In this document: positions 1 to 8,333 of the stretch, piece after piece
Position numbering within the stretch: the stretch's first letter is position 1
Layout of the letters: each line of letters begins with the position of its first letter
Assembly: GCF_003330765.1 (NCBI RefSeq)
Contig: NZ_CP024903.1
Location: 1,240,001 to 1,304,000, forward strand
DNA length: 64,000 bases
Source of the DNA: Burkholderia pyrrocinia
GTDB lineage: Bacteria; Pseudomonadota; Gammaproteobacteria; Burkholderiales; Burkholderiaceae
Reading direction: 5' to 3'
Program-made: the position numbers and the translations under genes
Notes under the pieces: generated by a model
Told to the model about the DNA's origin: nothing
Seen by the model: the letters and a program-made list of their open reading frames with translations, nothing else
Databases searched by the model: none

Positions 1-183
1 CGCTCCCCAACCGCCCGGTGCGAACCTGAAAGATTCTGTAATATAAATTTCGTATACTCGTAAGTTCTGATCCAGGCGCTGCCTGCCTTTTCCTTCGGCC
101 GACCGCCCACGCAGAACAACCCGATTCGTCGCCGCGTGACCACCTTGCGCCGCGACACGCTATGCACCGCCACTGAATAACCT

Positions 184-2778
184 ATGTCTTCCCGCCACTC
201 TGGTTCGCCCGGCCGTGCCGCGGCGGTGATCGCCCGTGTCCGGGCGCTGATCCGCAACGAGCGCGTGCTGTCGCCGCTGCTTGCGCTCGGCATCGGCCTG
301 CTGCTGATCGTGGTTTTCCAGCACTTGTCGGAATCTGTCGACTACCGGTCGGTGATCCGCCAGTTGCGCCACATGTCGCTCGGCGAGTGGGGCGCGTCGC
401 TGGCCGCGACGGCGCTCAGCTATCTCGCGCTGGTCGCCCGCGATGCGGTCGGCCTGCGCTACGTTGCCGCGAAGGTGCCGCGCGTCGCGTTGTGGATCGG
501 CGCGATCGCGGGCTCGGCCCTCGGCAACGCGACGGGCTTCGGCGCGCTGACGGGCGGGGCGGTCCGCGCGCGCGTCTACGGCGTGTCGGGCGTGACGCCC
601 GCGCAGATCGGCCGGATGACGGTGTTCACGAGCGGCACGCTGGCGCTCGCGATGGTGCTGATGACGGCGGTCGGCATGGTCTGCGTGCCGCAGGCGCTCG
701 CCGCGATGCTGCACGTCGCGCCCGGCGTGCTCACGTGGGCCGGCGCTGCGCTGCTCGCGGTGCTGGCCGTGCTGGTCGCGATGTGCGGCAAGACCGCTCG
801 CCCGGTCGTCACGCGCTTCAAGTGGCTCGCGTTCGATGTGCCCGCGCGGCGCGACCTCGTCGCGCAGGTCGCCTATGCGGTGCTCGATGTGGTCGCCGCG
901 GGCCTGACGCTGTGGGTGCTGCTGCCGGCCGCGCCGGTCGGTTTCCCGACTTTCATCACCATCTACGCGGCCGCGCTGCTGCTCGGGATGATCGGTCATA
1001 CGCCGGGCGGGATCGGCGTGTTCGAAGCCGCGATGGTCTTCACGCTCGGCCGCGAAGTGCCCGCGCACGCGATGGTCGCCGCGCTGATCGCGTATCGCGC
1101 GATCTATTTCGGCGTCCCGCTCGTGCTGTCGGCCGGCCTGCTGGCGGGCTTCGAGGGCCGCGCGCTGCGCCGCCGGCTGGTGTCGCGGCAGGCCGCGCGC
1201 GTGTCGCAGCTCGCGCCGCTGTTCCTGAGTCTCGTGACGTTCCTGGTCGGCGGCATGCTGGTGATCTCGAGCGCGACGCCCGCGTTCTGGCACCGGATCG
1301 CGATCCTGCGCCACATCGTGCCGTTGTGGGTGCTCGAAGGCTCGCAGGTGATCTGCAGCGTGCTCGGCGTCGCGCTGCTGTTCGTCGCGCGCGGGCTGCT
1401 GCGCCGCCTCGACGGCGCCTGGTGGATGACCTTCGCGCTGACGCTCGCGAGCCTCGCGCTGTCGCTGGCGAAGGGCCTCGCGTTCGTCGAGGCCGGCGTG
1501 CTCGGCACGCTGCTCGTGCTGCTGCTCGTCAGCCGCCGCCGCTTCAACCGTCATTCGTCGCTGCTCGCCGAGCGCTTCACGGTGAGCTGGTTCGTGTCGG
1601 TGACGATGGTGCTGATGCTGGCCGTGTGGGTGCTGTTCTTCGCGTTCCGCGACGTGCCGTACACGCGCGACCTGTGGTCGCATTTCTCGTTCGACGCGCG
1701 TGCGCCGCGTGCGCTGCGCGCGACGCTCGCGGCCGGCGTGTTCGTCGCGATGTTCGCGCTGTGGCAACTGCTGCGCCCGGCGCCCGGCCGTTTCGTGAAG
1801 CCCGTGCCGCAGGATCTGTTCGACGCCGAACGGATCATCCGCGCGCAGGAGTGCAGCGATGCGGGCCTCGCGCTGATGGGCGACAAGTCGTTCCTGTTCT
1901 CCGAGTCGCGCCAGGCGTTCCTGATGTACGCGAAGTACGGGCGCACGTGGGCCGCGCTGCACGATCCGGTCGGGCCGCGCGACGAATGGCCGGCGCTGAT
2001 CGGCAAGTTCATCGCGCTCGCGCACGCACACAGCGGCCGCGCGGCGTTCTACCAGGTGCGCGCGAACGCGCTGCCGCTGTATCTCGATGCGGGGCTCACG
2101 CTGATGAAGCTCGGCGAGGAAGCGCATATCGCGCTCGACCAGTTCGACCTGAAGGGTTCGAACCGGTCGCACCTGCGCTACGCGCTGCGGCGCGGCGACA
2201 AAGACGCGCTGACGGTCGAGGTGATCGCGCCGTGCGACGTGCCGGTCGCGCTGCCGGCGCTGCGCGACATCTCCGACGGCTGGCTCGACAGCCGCGATGC
2301 ACGCGAGAAGAGCTTCTCGGTTGCCGCGTTCCACGACGGCTATCTCGCGACGCAGTCGGTGATGCTCGTGCGGCAGGCCGACAAGCCGATCGCGTTCGTC
2401 ACGTTCATGACGACCGATCTCAACACCGAGGCGACGGTCGGCGTGATGCGCCATCTGCCGGAGGCATCGCCGTACGCGATGGAGTATCTGTTCACGCAGC
2501 TCGCGCTGCATCTGAAGGAGGCGGGCTTCCGCAAGCTGAGCCTGGGCATCGCGCCGTTCTCGGGCATGGGGGCGGCGAAAATGCCGTCGCCGTGGCACCG
2601 GCTCGGATTGATGGTCTGGCGCTTCGGCGGCCGCTTCTACAACTTCCGCGGCTTGCGCGCATTCAAGAGCAAGTTCGAACCGCACTGGGAGCCGCGTTAC
2701 CTCGCGGCCTCGGGCTCGGTCGGCGTGTTCGTCACGCTTGCGGATCTGTCATTGCTGGCTGGAGGTCGGCGTTCATGA
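184..2778 (+). CDS. mprF: Bifunctional lysylphosphatidylglycerol flippase/synthetase MprF
   Basis: This 864-aa inner-membrane protein has the MprF architecture. About fourteen hydrophobic segments fill residues 35-540, forming the flippase part. A soluble C-terminal domain follows (about 550-850), of the DUF2156 aminoacyl-transferase fold. The family moves lysine (or alanine) from aminoacyl-tRNA to phosphatidylglycerol and flips the product to the outer leaflet, lowering surface charge and raising resistance to cationic peptides. The length fits full-length two-domain MprF. The stop overlaps the start of the acvB-like gene, so the two are probably translationally coupled. No strong Shine-Dalgarno precedes the ATG. 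Lysine specificity is assumed from the family. Confidence 0.93.
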   Translation: MSSRHSGSPGRAAAVIARVRALIRNERVLSPLLALGIGLLLIVVFQHLSESVDYRSVIRQLRHMSLGEWGASLAATALSYLALVARDAVGLRYVAAKVPRVALWIGAIAGSALGNATGFGALTGGAVRARVYGVSGVTPAQIGRMTVFTSGTLALAMVLMTAVGMVCVPQALAAMLHVAPGVLTWAGAALLAVLAVLVAMCGKTARPVVTRFKWLAFDVPARRDLVAQVAYAVLDVVAAGLTLWVLLPAAPVGFPTFITIYAAALLLGMIGHTPGGIGVFEAAMVFTLGREVPAHAMVAALIAYRAIYFGVPLVLSAGLLAGFEGRALRRRLVSRQAARVSQLAPLFLSLVTFLVGGMLVISSATPAFWHRIAILRHIVPLWVLEGSQVICSVLGVALLFVARGLLRRLDGAWWMTFALTLASLALSLAKGLAFVEAGVLGTLLVLLLVSRRRFNRHSSLLAERFTVSWFVSVTMVLMLAVWVLFFAFRDVPYTRDLWSHFSFDARAPRALRATLAAGVFVAMFALWQLLRPAPGRFVKPVPQDLFDAERIIRAQECSDAGLALMGDKSFLFSESRQAFLMYAKYGRTWAALHDPVGPRDEWPALIGKFIALAHAHSGRAAFYQVRANALPLYLDAGLTLMKLGEEAHIALDQFDLKGSNRSHLRYALRRGDKDALTVEVIAPCDVPVALPALRDISDGWLDSRDAREKSFSVAAFHDGYLATQSVMLVRQADKPIAFVTFMTTDLNTEATVGVMRHLPEASPYAMEYLFTQLALHLKEAGFRKLSLGIAPFSGMGAAKMPSPWHRLGLMVWRFGGRFYNFRGLRAFKSKFEPHWEPRYLAASGSVGVFVTLADLSLLAGGRRS

Positions 2779-4055
2779 TGTCGAAGAAGGGATTCGCGCG
2801 GGCGGCAGCCGCCTGCGCGGGAATGATGCTGGCCGGCGCTGCGTGCGCCGCGCAGCCGGCCGCAGCTAAGGCCGAAACCGTGTCGGGCGGCCGCTATGGG
2901 CCCGTCACCGTGACCAAACCCGGCGGCCCGCTGCGCGGCTTCGTCGTGCTGTTCTCGCGCGGGGCCGGCTGGCATGCCGCCGATCAACAGGCCGCCGATG
3001 CGCTCGCGAAGGCCGGTGCGATGACGGTCGGCGTCGATTCGGAGCGTTATGCGACGAATCTCGCCGCGAAGCAGGAGACCTGCCACCACCTCGACGGCGA
3101 CGCCGAGGCGGTCAGCCACCAGCTCGAACGCCTCGCGCAGTCGTCGCGCTATTTCACGCCGATCGTCGCGGGCGTGGGCCAGGGCGGCGCGATCGCGAAG
3201 CAGATCCTGTCGATGGCGCCGGAGAACACGATCGCCGGCGTCGTCTCGGTCGATCCGGCGCCGAAGCTCGATCCGCGCTTCAAGCCGTGCCCGCCCGACC
3301 CGACGATCGTGCGTCGCGCGATGCCGGGCTTTGTCGAAACGGCTGCCGCGGGCGACTCCACGAAGCTCGTGTCGCTCGTCACGTCGCACCTGCGTGACAC
3401 CACCAGCAGCGACGCGCTCGACGTGTCGGACCTGCCGCTCGTCGAACTGCCGGCCAAGGGCGGCAGCGACCGGCTCGCGATCGTGATCTCGGGCGACGGC
3501 GGCTGGCGCGATCTCGACAAGACGATCGCCGAGGCGCTGCAGCGCGACGGCGTGTCGGTGGTCGGCATCGACAGCCTGCGCTATTTCTGGAGCGAGAAGC
3601 CGCCCGCGCAGGTGAGCCGCGACCTCGCGCGCGTGATGCGCACGTACATGGCGCGCTGGCATGCGAACCGCGTGGCGCTGGTCGGCTACTCGTTCGGCGC
3701 CGACGTGATGCCGTTCGCGTATAACCGGCTGCCGGCCGACCTGCGCGACAAGGTCGCGGTGATGTCGCTGCTCGGCTTCGCGCCGGCCGCCGATTTCCAG
3801 ATCCGCGTGACGGGCTGGCTCGGCATGCCCGCGAGCGACAACGCGATGAAGGTTGCGCCGGAAATGGCGAAGGTGCCGCCGCAGCTCGTGCAGTGCTTCT
3901 ATGGTGCTGAAGAGAAGGACACGATGTGCCCGGCGCTCGTGAACACGGGTGCCGACGTGATCAAGACGCAGGGCGATCATCACTTCGGCCGCGACTACAT
4001 CGCGCTCGAGAAGAAGATTCTCGACGGGTTCGGCAAGCCGGTGGCGGCGCGCTGA
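2775..4055 (+). CDS. acvB: AcvB/VirJ family periplasmic alpha/beta hydrolase
   Basis: The protein has 426 aa with an N-terminal signal peptide ending near an A-C-A-A-Q site, so it should be periplasmic. It has two VirJ-type alpha/beta-hydrolase halves. The second carries a GYSFG lipase box (around residue 310), and the first has a degenerate GVGQG. In Agrobacterium the AcvB partner of the MprF homologue hydrolyses lysyl-phosphatidylglycerol, so this gene probably tunes lipid aminoacylation. The ATG overlaps the mprF stop, and a GGAGG sits at 2761-2765. ATG 2778 is an alternative start. Function is inferred from family and from coupling to mprF. Confidence 0.88.
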   Translation: MMSKKGFARAAAACAGMMLAGAACAAQPAAAKAETVSGGRYGPVTVTKPGGPLRGFVVLFSRGAGWHAADQQAADALAKAGAMTVGVDSERYATNLAAKQETCHHLDGDAEAVSHQLERLAQSSRYFTPIVAGVGQGGAIAKQILSMAPENTIAGVVSVDPAPKLDPRFKPCPPDPTIVRRAMPGFVETAAAGDSTKLVSLVTSHLRDTTSSDALDVSDLPLVELPAKGGSDRLAIVISGDGGWRDLDKTIAEALQRDGVSVVGIDSLRYFWSEKPPAQVSRDLARVMRTYMARWHANRVALVGYSFGADVMPFAYNRLPADLRDKVAVMSLLGFAPAADFQIRVTGWLGMPASDNAMKVAPEMAKVPPQLVQCFYGAEEKDTMCPALVNTGADVIKTQGDHHFGRDYIALEKKILDGFGKPVAAR

Positions 4056-4069
4056 ACGCCGGCGCAGGC

Positions 4070-4089
4070 CGGGCATGCGTGCATGCCCG
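4070..4089. terminator. Hairpin between convergent genes
   Basis: An 8-bp perfect stem (4070-4077 with 4082-4089) with a 4-nt loop lies 15 nt after the acvB stop and 9 nt from the stop of the convergent small gene. Its position suits a bidirectional terminator, but there is no clear U-run. Confidence 0.45.
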
Positions 4090-4097
4090 TGGCGGAT

Positions 4098-4493
4098 TTA
4101 CGCGCTGGCGTCCACGACGAGCGCCGGATCGAGCGCGCGGATGCGCTGATCGACGAAGTAGCCGCCGCCTTCCTGATAGCGCAGGAACAGGCGGCCGCAC
4201 GAGCGGCAGCGGCTGACGTTGCAGCGGTTGTACGGGAAATGGCGCAGCGCGATCGGGGCGTCGTCCGACCAGTAGCGCGTGCCGGCCGGATGATATTCGT
4301 CGTAGGTCGGTTCCGAGTCGCCGGGCGGTGCGAGCGTGGCCACTTCGGTCAGTTGCGCGTCCTGCAGCGACAGCGGCAGGCTCGTCCATCCGGCAAGCGG
4401 CGTCTTCGTGCACGTGCATGGCTGCGTGACGTTCGCTGCTTCGGCCGTCAATTTCAACAGCGCGTCGTGATCGAGATAGGGCAATGGGCTCAT
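4098..4493 (-). CDS. Conserved hypothetical protein, cysteine-rich
   Basis: The protein has 131 aa, no signal peptide and no membrane segment. It contains CTC near residue 27 and a C-x5-C-x2-C group (C-N-V-S-R-C-R-S-C, about residues 91-99) that could bind a metal. Its C-terminal half is aromatic and charged. I do not recognise a named family. It lies convergent with acvB and downstream of the MocR-type gene on the same strand, separated by 80 nt. The start ATG (4491-4493) is the first in the Cys-rich frame. The longer open frame through the neighbouring regulator is a shadow. Confidence 0.72.
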   Translation of the reverse strand: MSPLPYLDHDALLKLTAEAANVTQPCTCTKTPLAGWTSLPLSLQDAQLTEVATLAPPGDSEPTYDEYHPAGTRYWSDDAPIALRHFPYNRCNVSRCRSCGRLFLRYQEGGGYFVDQRIRALDPALVVDASA

Positions 4494-4573
4494 GAGCAAT
4501 CGTGAAGAGGCGACGAGACCCGCAATGTAACCCGCGCACGGATTGCCTGCATGGCCGTGCACACCGGGTTCGA

Positions 4574-6007
4574 TCAACCTGCCTTGCGGACCGGCGGCTG
4601 CGTGACGAGTTCGCCGAGCACGCGAATCGCGTGCTCGATGTCGCGGCTCCACGGATGGCCGAAGTTCACCCGTACGCAGCGCTCGAAGCCGTGCGCGGCC
4701 GAAAACAGCGGCCCCGGCGCGAAACTGATCCCGCGTGCGATCGCCTGGCGATGCAGTTCCATCGCGTCGATCGCATCGGGAAACGCGAGCCACAGGAAAT
4801 ACCCGCCTTCGGGCCGCACCCACTCGACGCCGGCCGGCAGCCAGCGCCGCAGCGCGTCGTCCATCCGGTCGAGCTGCGTGTGCAGCGCGCTGCGCAGCTT
4901 GCGCAGGTGACGGTCGTAGCCGCCGTGCTCGAGATAGTTCGCGATGCCGGCCTGCGCGGGAATGCTGGCCGACAGCGTCGTCATCAGCTTGAGCCGCTGC
5001 ACCTTCTCCGCGAACCGGCCGGCGGCGGCCCAGCCGATCCGGTAGCCGGGCGCGAGCGTCTTCGAAAATGAACTGCAGTGCATCACGAGCCCGTGCCGGT
5101 CGAACGCGCGCGCGGGCAGCGGATAGTCGGGGCCGAAGTGCAGTTCGCCGTAGACGTCGTCCTCGATCAGCGGTACCTCGCGCGCCGCGAGCAAGTCGAC
5201 GAGCGCGTGCTTTTTTTCGGCGGACAGCGTGACGCCGGTCGGATTCTGGAAATTGGTCATGAACCAGCACGCGCGGATATCGTGCCGGTCGAGCGCGTTC
5301 GCGAGCGCATCGAGATCGAGGCCCGTGCGCGGATCGACAGGAATTTCCACCGCGCGCAGGTCGAGCCGCTCGATCGCCTGCAGCGCCGCATAGAAGCCGG
5401 GCGCTTCGACGGCGACGACGTCGCCGGGCCGCGTGACGGCCATCAGGCACAGGTTCAGCGCTTCGAGCGCGCCGTTCGTGACGACGATCTCGTCGATGGG
5501 CTGCGATATGCCCGTCGCGAGATAGCGCCGCGCGATCTGCTGGCGCAGCGCCTCGTTGCCGGGCGGCAGGTCGACGACCGTGCTCCACGGGCTGACGAGC
5601 CGCGTGGCCTGCGCGAGCGACTTCGCGAGGCGCGGCAGCGGAAACAGTTGCGGCGACGGGAACGCGGAACCGAGCGGCACGATGCCGGGCTGCGTGGCCG
5701 CGTCGAGGACGGAGAACACGAGGCTGCTGATGTCGACCTTGCGTGATGCGCCGGCACGGCTCGCGCGGCGCTTCGCGGCCGGGCATGCCTCCGGTTTTGC
5801 GCCCGGTGCGACGTAGTAGCCCGAGCGTTCGCGTGCGCGGATCAGCCCCCACTGTTCGAGCAGGTAATACGCGCGAAACACCGTCGACTGGCTCACGCCG
5901 TGCTGCGCGATGATCTGCCGCAGCGACGGCAGGCGCGTGCCGACCGCGAGGTTGCCGTTGCGGATGTCGGCGGCGATCGTGTTGGCGAGGGTTTCGTAGC
6001 GTTTCAT
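4574..6007 (-). CDS. MocR-type PLP-dependent transcriptional regulator (GntR/aminotransferase fusion)
   Basis: The protein has 477 aa. A GntR winged helix occupies residues 1-75, then a linker, then a fold-type I aminotransferase-like domain (about 100-470). It contains the TNFQNPTG motif (251-258) and the SSFSKTLAPGYRIGW segment, where Lys316 should form the PLP aldimine. MocR regulators sense an amine or vitamin B6 metabolite through PLP and control neighbouring genes. The true target is not evident. The start sits 7 nt downstream of the stop of the FCD-type regulator gene, so the two are likely co-transcribed. Upstream in-frame codons (to 6076) overlap that gene and are unlikely to be used. 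Confidence 0.9.
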   Translation of the reverse strand: MKRYETLANTIAADIRNGNLAVGTRLPSLRQIIAQHGVSQSTVFRAYYLLEQWGLIRARERSGYYVAPGAKPEACPAAKRRASRAGASRKVDISSLVFSVLDAATQPGIVPLGSAFPSPQLFPLPRLAKSLAQATRLVSPWSTVVDLPPGNEALRQQIARRYLATGISQPIDEIVVTNGALEALNLCLMAVTRPGDVVAVEAPGFYAALQAIERLDLRAVEIPVDPRTGLDLDALANALDRHDIRACWFMTNFQNPTGVTLSAEKKHALVDLLAAREVPLIEDDVYGELHFGPDYPLPARAFDRHGLVMHCSSFSKTLAPGYRIGWAAAGRFAEKVQRLKLMTTLSASIPAQAGIANYLEHGGYDRHLRKLRSALHTQLDRMDDALRRWLPAGVEWVRPEGGYFLWLAFPDAIDAMELHRQAIARGISFAPGPLFSAAHGFERCVRVNFGHPWSRDIEHAIRVLGELVTQPPVRKAG

Positions 6008-6014
6008 CCCGTCG

Positions 6015-6746
6015 TCAAAGCCCTTCGAACAACGCGACGTGCTCGTCGTACGCGCGCTGCTGCCGCGCGTACGCATCGTCGAGATGCTCGTGCAGCGCGC
6101 GTTCGGCGGCGTCCGCGTCGTGCCGCTCGAGCGCGTCGAGCACTTTCTGGTGTTGCGCGAGCGTGACCTCGCCGACGATCGGATCGCGCACGGTCACGTG
6201 CCGCACGCGGTCGATCGGCGCACGCACGATCTCGACCAGCTGCTGCACGCGCGGCAGCCGCGCGGCCGCGCTGACGGTCGCATGAAACGCGTTGTCGCAT
6301 GCGATCGCCGCGACCGCGTTGCCGCGCGCGATCGCGCGCCGGTGCGCTTCCTGGATGTCGTGAAGCTGCTCGAGCTCGCGCGGGCTGATGACTTCGGCCG
6401 CGCGCCGGATCGCGGCCGTTTCCAGCACCTTGCGGATCAGCGCGCTTTCGACGAACTGCTCGCGCTTCACGGGCGCGACGAAGGTGCCCGACTGCGCGGC
6501 GATCAGCACGAGTTCCTCGCGCGCGAGTTGCAGCAGCGCCTCGCGCACCGGCGTGCGCGACACGCCGAGCGCGTCCGCGATCGCGCGTTCGTAGATCACG
6601 TCGTTCGGCTGCAGCGTCATCGTCACGATCGCGTCGCGCAGCAGCGCGTGAACCTGCGCGGACAGCGCCTGCGAGCGGTCCAGCGTGAAATCGGCGGGGA
6701 TCAGGCGGGCGATGAAGGTGTCCTGGGCGGTGCGTTCTGACTTCAT
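6015..6746 (-). CDS. GntR family transcriptional regulator, FCD domain
   Basis: This 243-aa regulator has a winged helix-turn-helix at about residues 25-90 (with the typical LGVSRTPVREAL) followed by an all-helical FCD ligand-binding domain. FadR/FCD proteins usually repress catabolic operons and release DNA when they bind a carboxylate. The gene is divergent from the MFS/dehydratase operon, and the shared 240-bp gap contains a perfect 20-bp palindrome and a second related site, so it is the probable repressor of that operon. A MocR-type regulator follows 7 nt downstream. Confidence 0.92.
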   Translation of the reverse strand: MKSERTAQDTFIARLIPADFTLDRSQALSAQVHALLRDAIVTMTLQPNDVIYERAIADALGVSRTPVREALLQLAREELVLIAAQSGTFVAPVKREQFVESALIRKVLETAAIRRAAEVISPRELEQLHDIQEAHRRAIARGNAVAAIACDNAFHATVSAAARLPRVQQLVEIVRAPIDRVRHVTVRDPIVGEVTLAQHQKVLDALERHDADAAERALHEHLDDAYARQQRAYDEHVALFEGL

Positions 6747-6800
6747 AAATCGGGCTGGAGGGGTTGCAGGCTGCCGGCGTCCGCCAGCGGGCGCGGGGCG

Positions 6801-6816
6801 ATCAGTATATTAGTAC
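6801..6816. promoter_or_regulatory. Possible second GntR half-operator
   Basis: The stretch contains TATATTAGTA, nine of ten bases identical to the right half of the 20-bp palindrome about 110 bp away. It sits about 55 bp upstream of the GntR gene start, as expected for autoregulation. Binding is inferred. Confidence 0.35.
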
Positions 6817-6916
6817 GCGTATCGATTCGGCGGATCGGCGGCGGATCCGGCCGGCTTGCGAGCGATCGGCCTCGGGTTTACGCCGGTATCGGCAGCAGGA
6901 AGGATCTCTATAATCA

Positions 6917-6936
6917 CCAACTAATATATTAGTTGG
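6917..6936. promoter_or_regulatory. Perfect 20-bp palindromic operator
   Basis: CCAACTAATATATTAGTTGG is a perfect inverted repeat, AT-rich in a GC-rich background. A TATAAT-like -10 element lies just upstream at 6909-6914. The site is 52 bp before the MFS transporter start and is a likely operator for the divergent FCD-type GntR repressor. Confidence 0.65.
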
Positions 6937-6987
6937 CAAGCGCTCGAAGAAAACGCGGCCGGCGGCTCATCCCCACTGGAGACACGC

Positions 6988-8301
6988 ATGCACCTCGAAG
7001 ACTCAGCCAGGCCCCGCCAGACGGCCCATGCCACGACCGCCGCGCCAACCGCCGTGCGCTGGCGGATTTTCTGGCTGTTGCTGTTGTTGTCGTCGATCAA
7101 TTACATCGACCGCGCGTCGCTGTCCGTCGCGCTGCCGATCATCTCGACCGAATTCAGCCTGTCGCCCGCGATGGAAGGCGTGCTGCTCAGCGCGTTCTTC
7201 TGGACGTACGCACTGATGCAGATCCCGAGCGGGCTGCTGGTCGACCGCTTCAAGGCGCGCACGATCGTCGGCCTCGCGACGATCGGCTGGGGCGCATGCC
7301 AGGCCGTCGCGGCCGCGTGCTTCAGCTGGGTGCCGCTGCTGCTGACGCGGCTCGGGCTCGGCATTGCCGAATCGCCGATCATGCCGGCCGGCGCGAAACT
7401 CGCGGGCACGTGGCTTACGCCGGCCGAGCGCGGCCGTGGTGCCGCGCTGCTCGACGGCGGTGCGCCGCTCGGCTCGGCGTGCGGCGCGATCATCATCACC
7501 GCGCTGATCACGGGCCTCGGCTCGTGGCGGCTCGCGTTTGTCGTCGCGGGCGTGGGCACGATCGTCGTCGGCATCCTGGCGTGGCGCTACATCCGCAACC
7601 ATCCGTCCGAGCATGCGGGCGTGAACGCAGCCGAGCTGGAGCACGTGACCGTGCATGCGGCCGCGGCCCGCGCCGGCGAACCCAAGGCAAGCGTGCCGTT
7701 TCGCGAGCTGCTGCGCGACCGCTCGGTGCTGTGCATGTTCGCAAGCTGGGCCTGCTACAACAGCGTGTTCTACGGGTTGATGACGTGGATGCCGAGCTAC
7801 CTGCACAAGGCGCACGGCTTCGACCTGAAGCAGATGGGCGGCGCGACCTTCATCATCTTCATGTGCGGCTTCGTCGGCGAGCTGTTCGGCGGCTGGCTCG
7901 CCGACAAGTGGCGCGCGGCCGGCGGTGCGCCGAATCTCGTGATGCGCTCGATGTTCTCGGTCGCGGGCCTCGCGTCCGCCGCGGCGATCCTCGCGGTGAG
8001 CTTCGCGACGGGGCTCGTCAGCGTGGTCGTGCTGCTGTCGGTCGCGCTGTTCTTCATCCGCTGGTGCGGCATGTTCTGGGGCGTGCCGGCGACGCTCGGC
8101 GGCCAGTCGCGCGCGGGCCTGCTCGCAGGCTCGATGAACTTCGCCGGCAACATCGTCGGCGTGATCGTGCCGATCCTGATCGGCCTCATCGTGCAGTTCA
8201 CGGGCACCTATTTCCTCGCGCTGATGTTCTTCGTCGTGGCGGCATTCGGCCTGGCGGTCTGCGCGAGCCTCGTCGATTACCGCGACCGGGGCCTCGACTG
8301 A
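6988..8301 (+). CDS. MFS transporter, anion:cation symporter family (sugar-acid permease)
   Basis: The protein has 437 aa with about twelve hydrophobic helices. The first helix carries N-Y-I-D-R-A, and G-L-L-V-D-R-F-K-A-R follows the second helix, both signatures of the ACS family (glucarate, galactonate and hexuronate permeases). It should import the acid processed by the next three genes. A GGAGA lies six bases before the ATG. It is the first gene of the operon behind the palindrome. The exact substrate cannot be read from sequence. Confidence 0.9.
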   Translation: MHLEDSARPRQTAHATTAAPTAVRWRIFWLLLLLSSINYIDRASLSVALPIISTEFSLSPAMEGVLLSAFFWTYALMQIPSGLLVDRFKARTIVGLATIGWGACQAVAAACFSWVPLLLTRLGLGIAESPIMPAGAKLAGTWLTPAERGRGAALLDGGAPLGSACGAIIITALITGLGSWRLAFVVAGVGTIVVGILAWRYIRNHPSEHAGVNAAELEHVTVHAAAARAGEPKASVPFRELLRDRSVLCMFASWACYNSVFYGLMTWMPSYLHKAHGFDLKQMGGATFIIFMCGFVGELFGGWLADKWRAAGGAPNLVMRSMFSVAGLASAAAILAVSFATGLVSVVVLLSVALFFIRWCGMFWGVPATLGGQSRAGLLAGSMNFAGNIVGVIVPILIGLIVQFTGTYFLALMFFVVAAFGLAVCASLVDYRDRGLD

Positions 8302-8333
8302 AGCCCGTCGCCCGATTCAACCGGAACCGAACC

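Noticed and set aside
160..2685. Long minus-strand frame (841 codons) opposite mprF
   Set aside because: It is a shadow of the strongly biased mprF codons: arginine-, histidine- and glutamine-rich with no recognisable domain.
387..4055. 1,222-codon plus frame suggesting an MprF-hydrolase fusion
   Set aside because: Its first 800 codons are an out-of-frame reading of mprF. The hydrolase frame has its own ATG, Shine-Dalgarno and signal peptide at 2775.
4098..5852. 584-codon frame joining the small Cys-rich gene to the MocR region
   Set aside because: Most of it is a shadow of the MocR-type gene; only the last 131 codons form a plausible protein.
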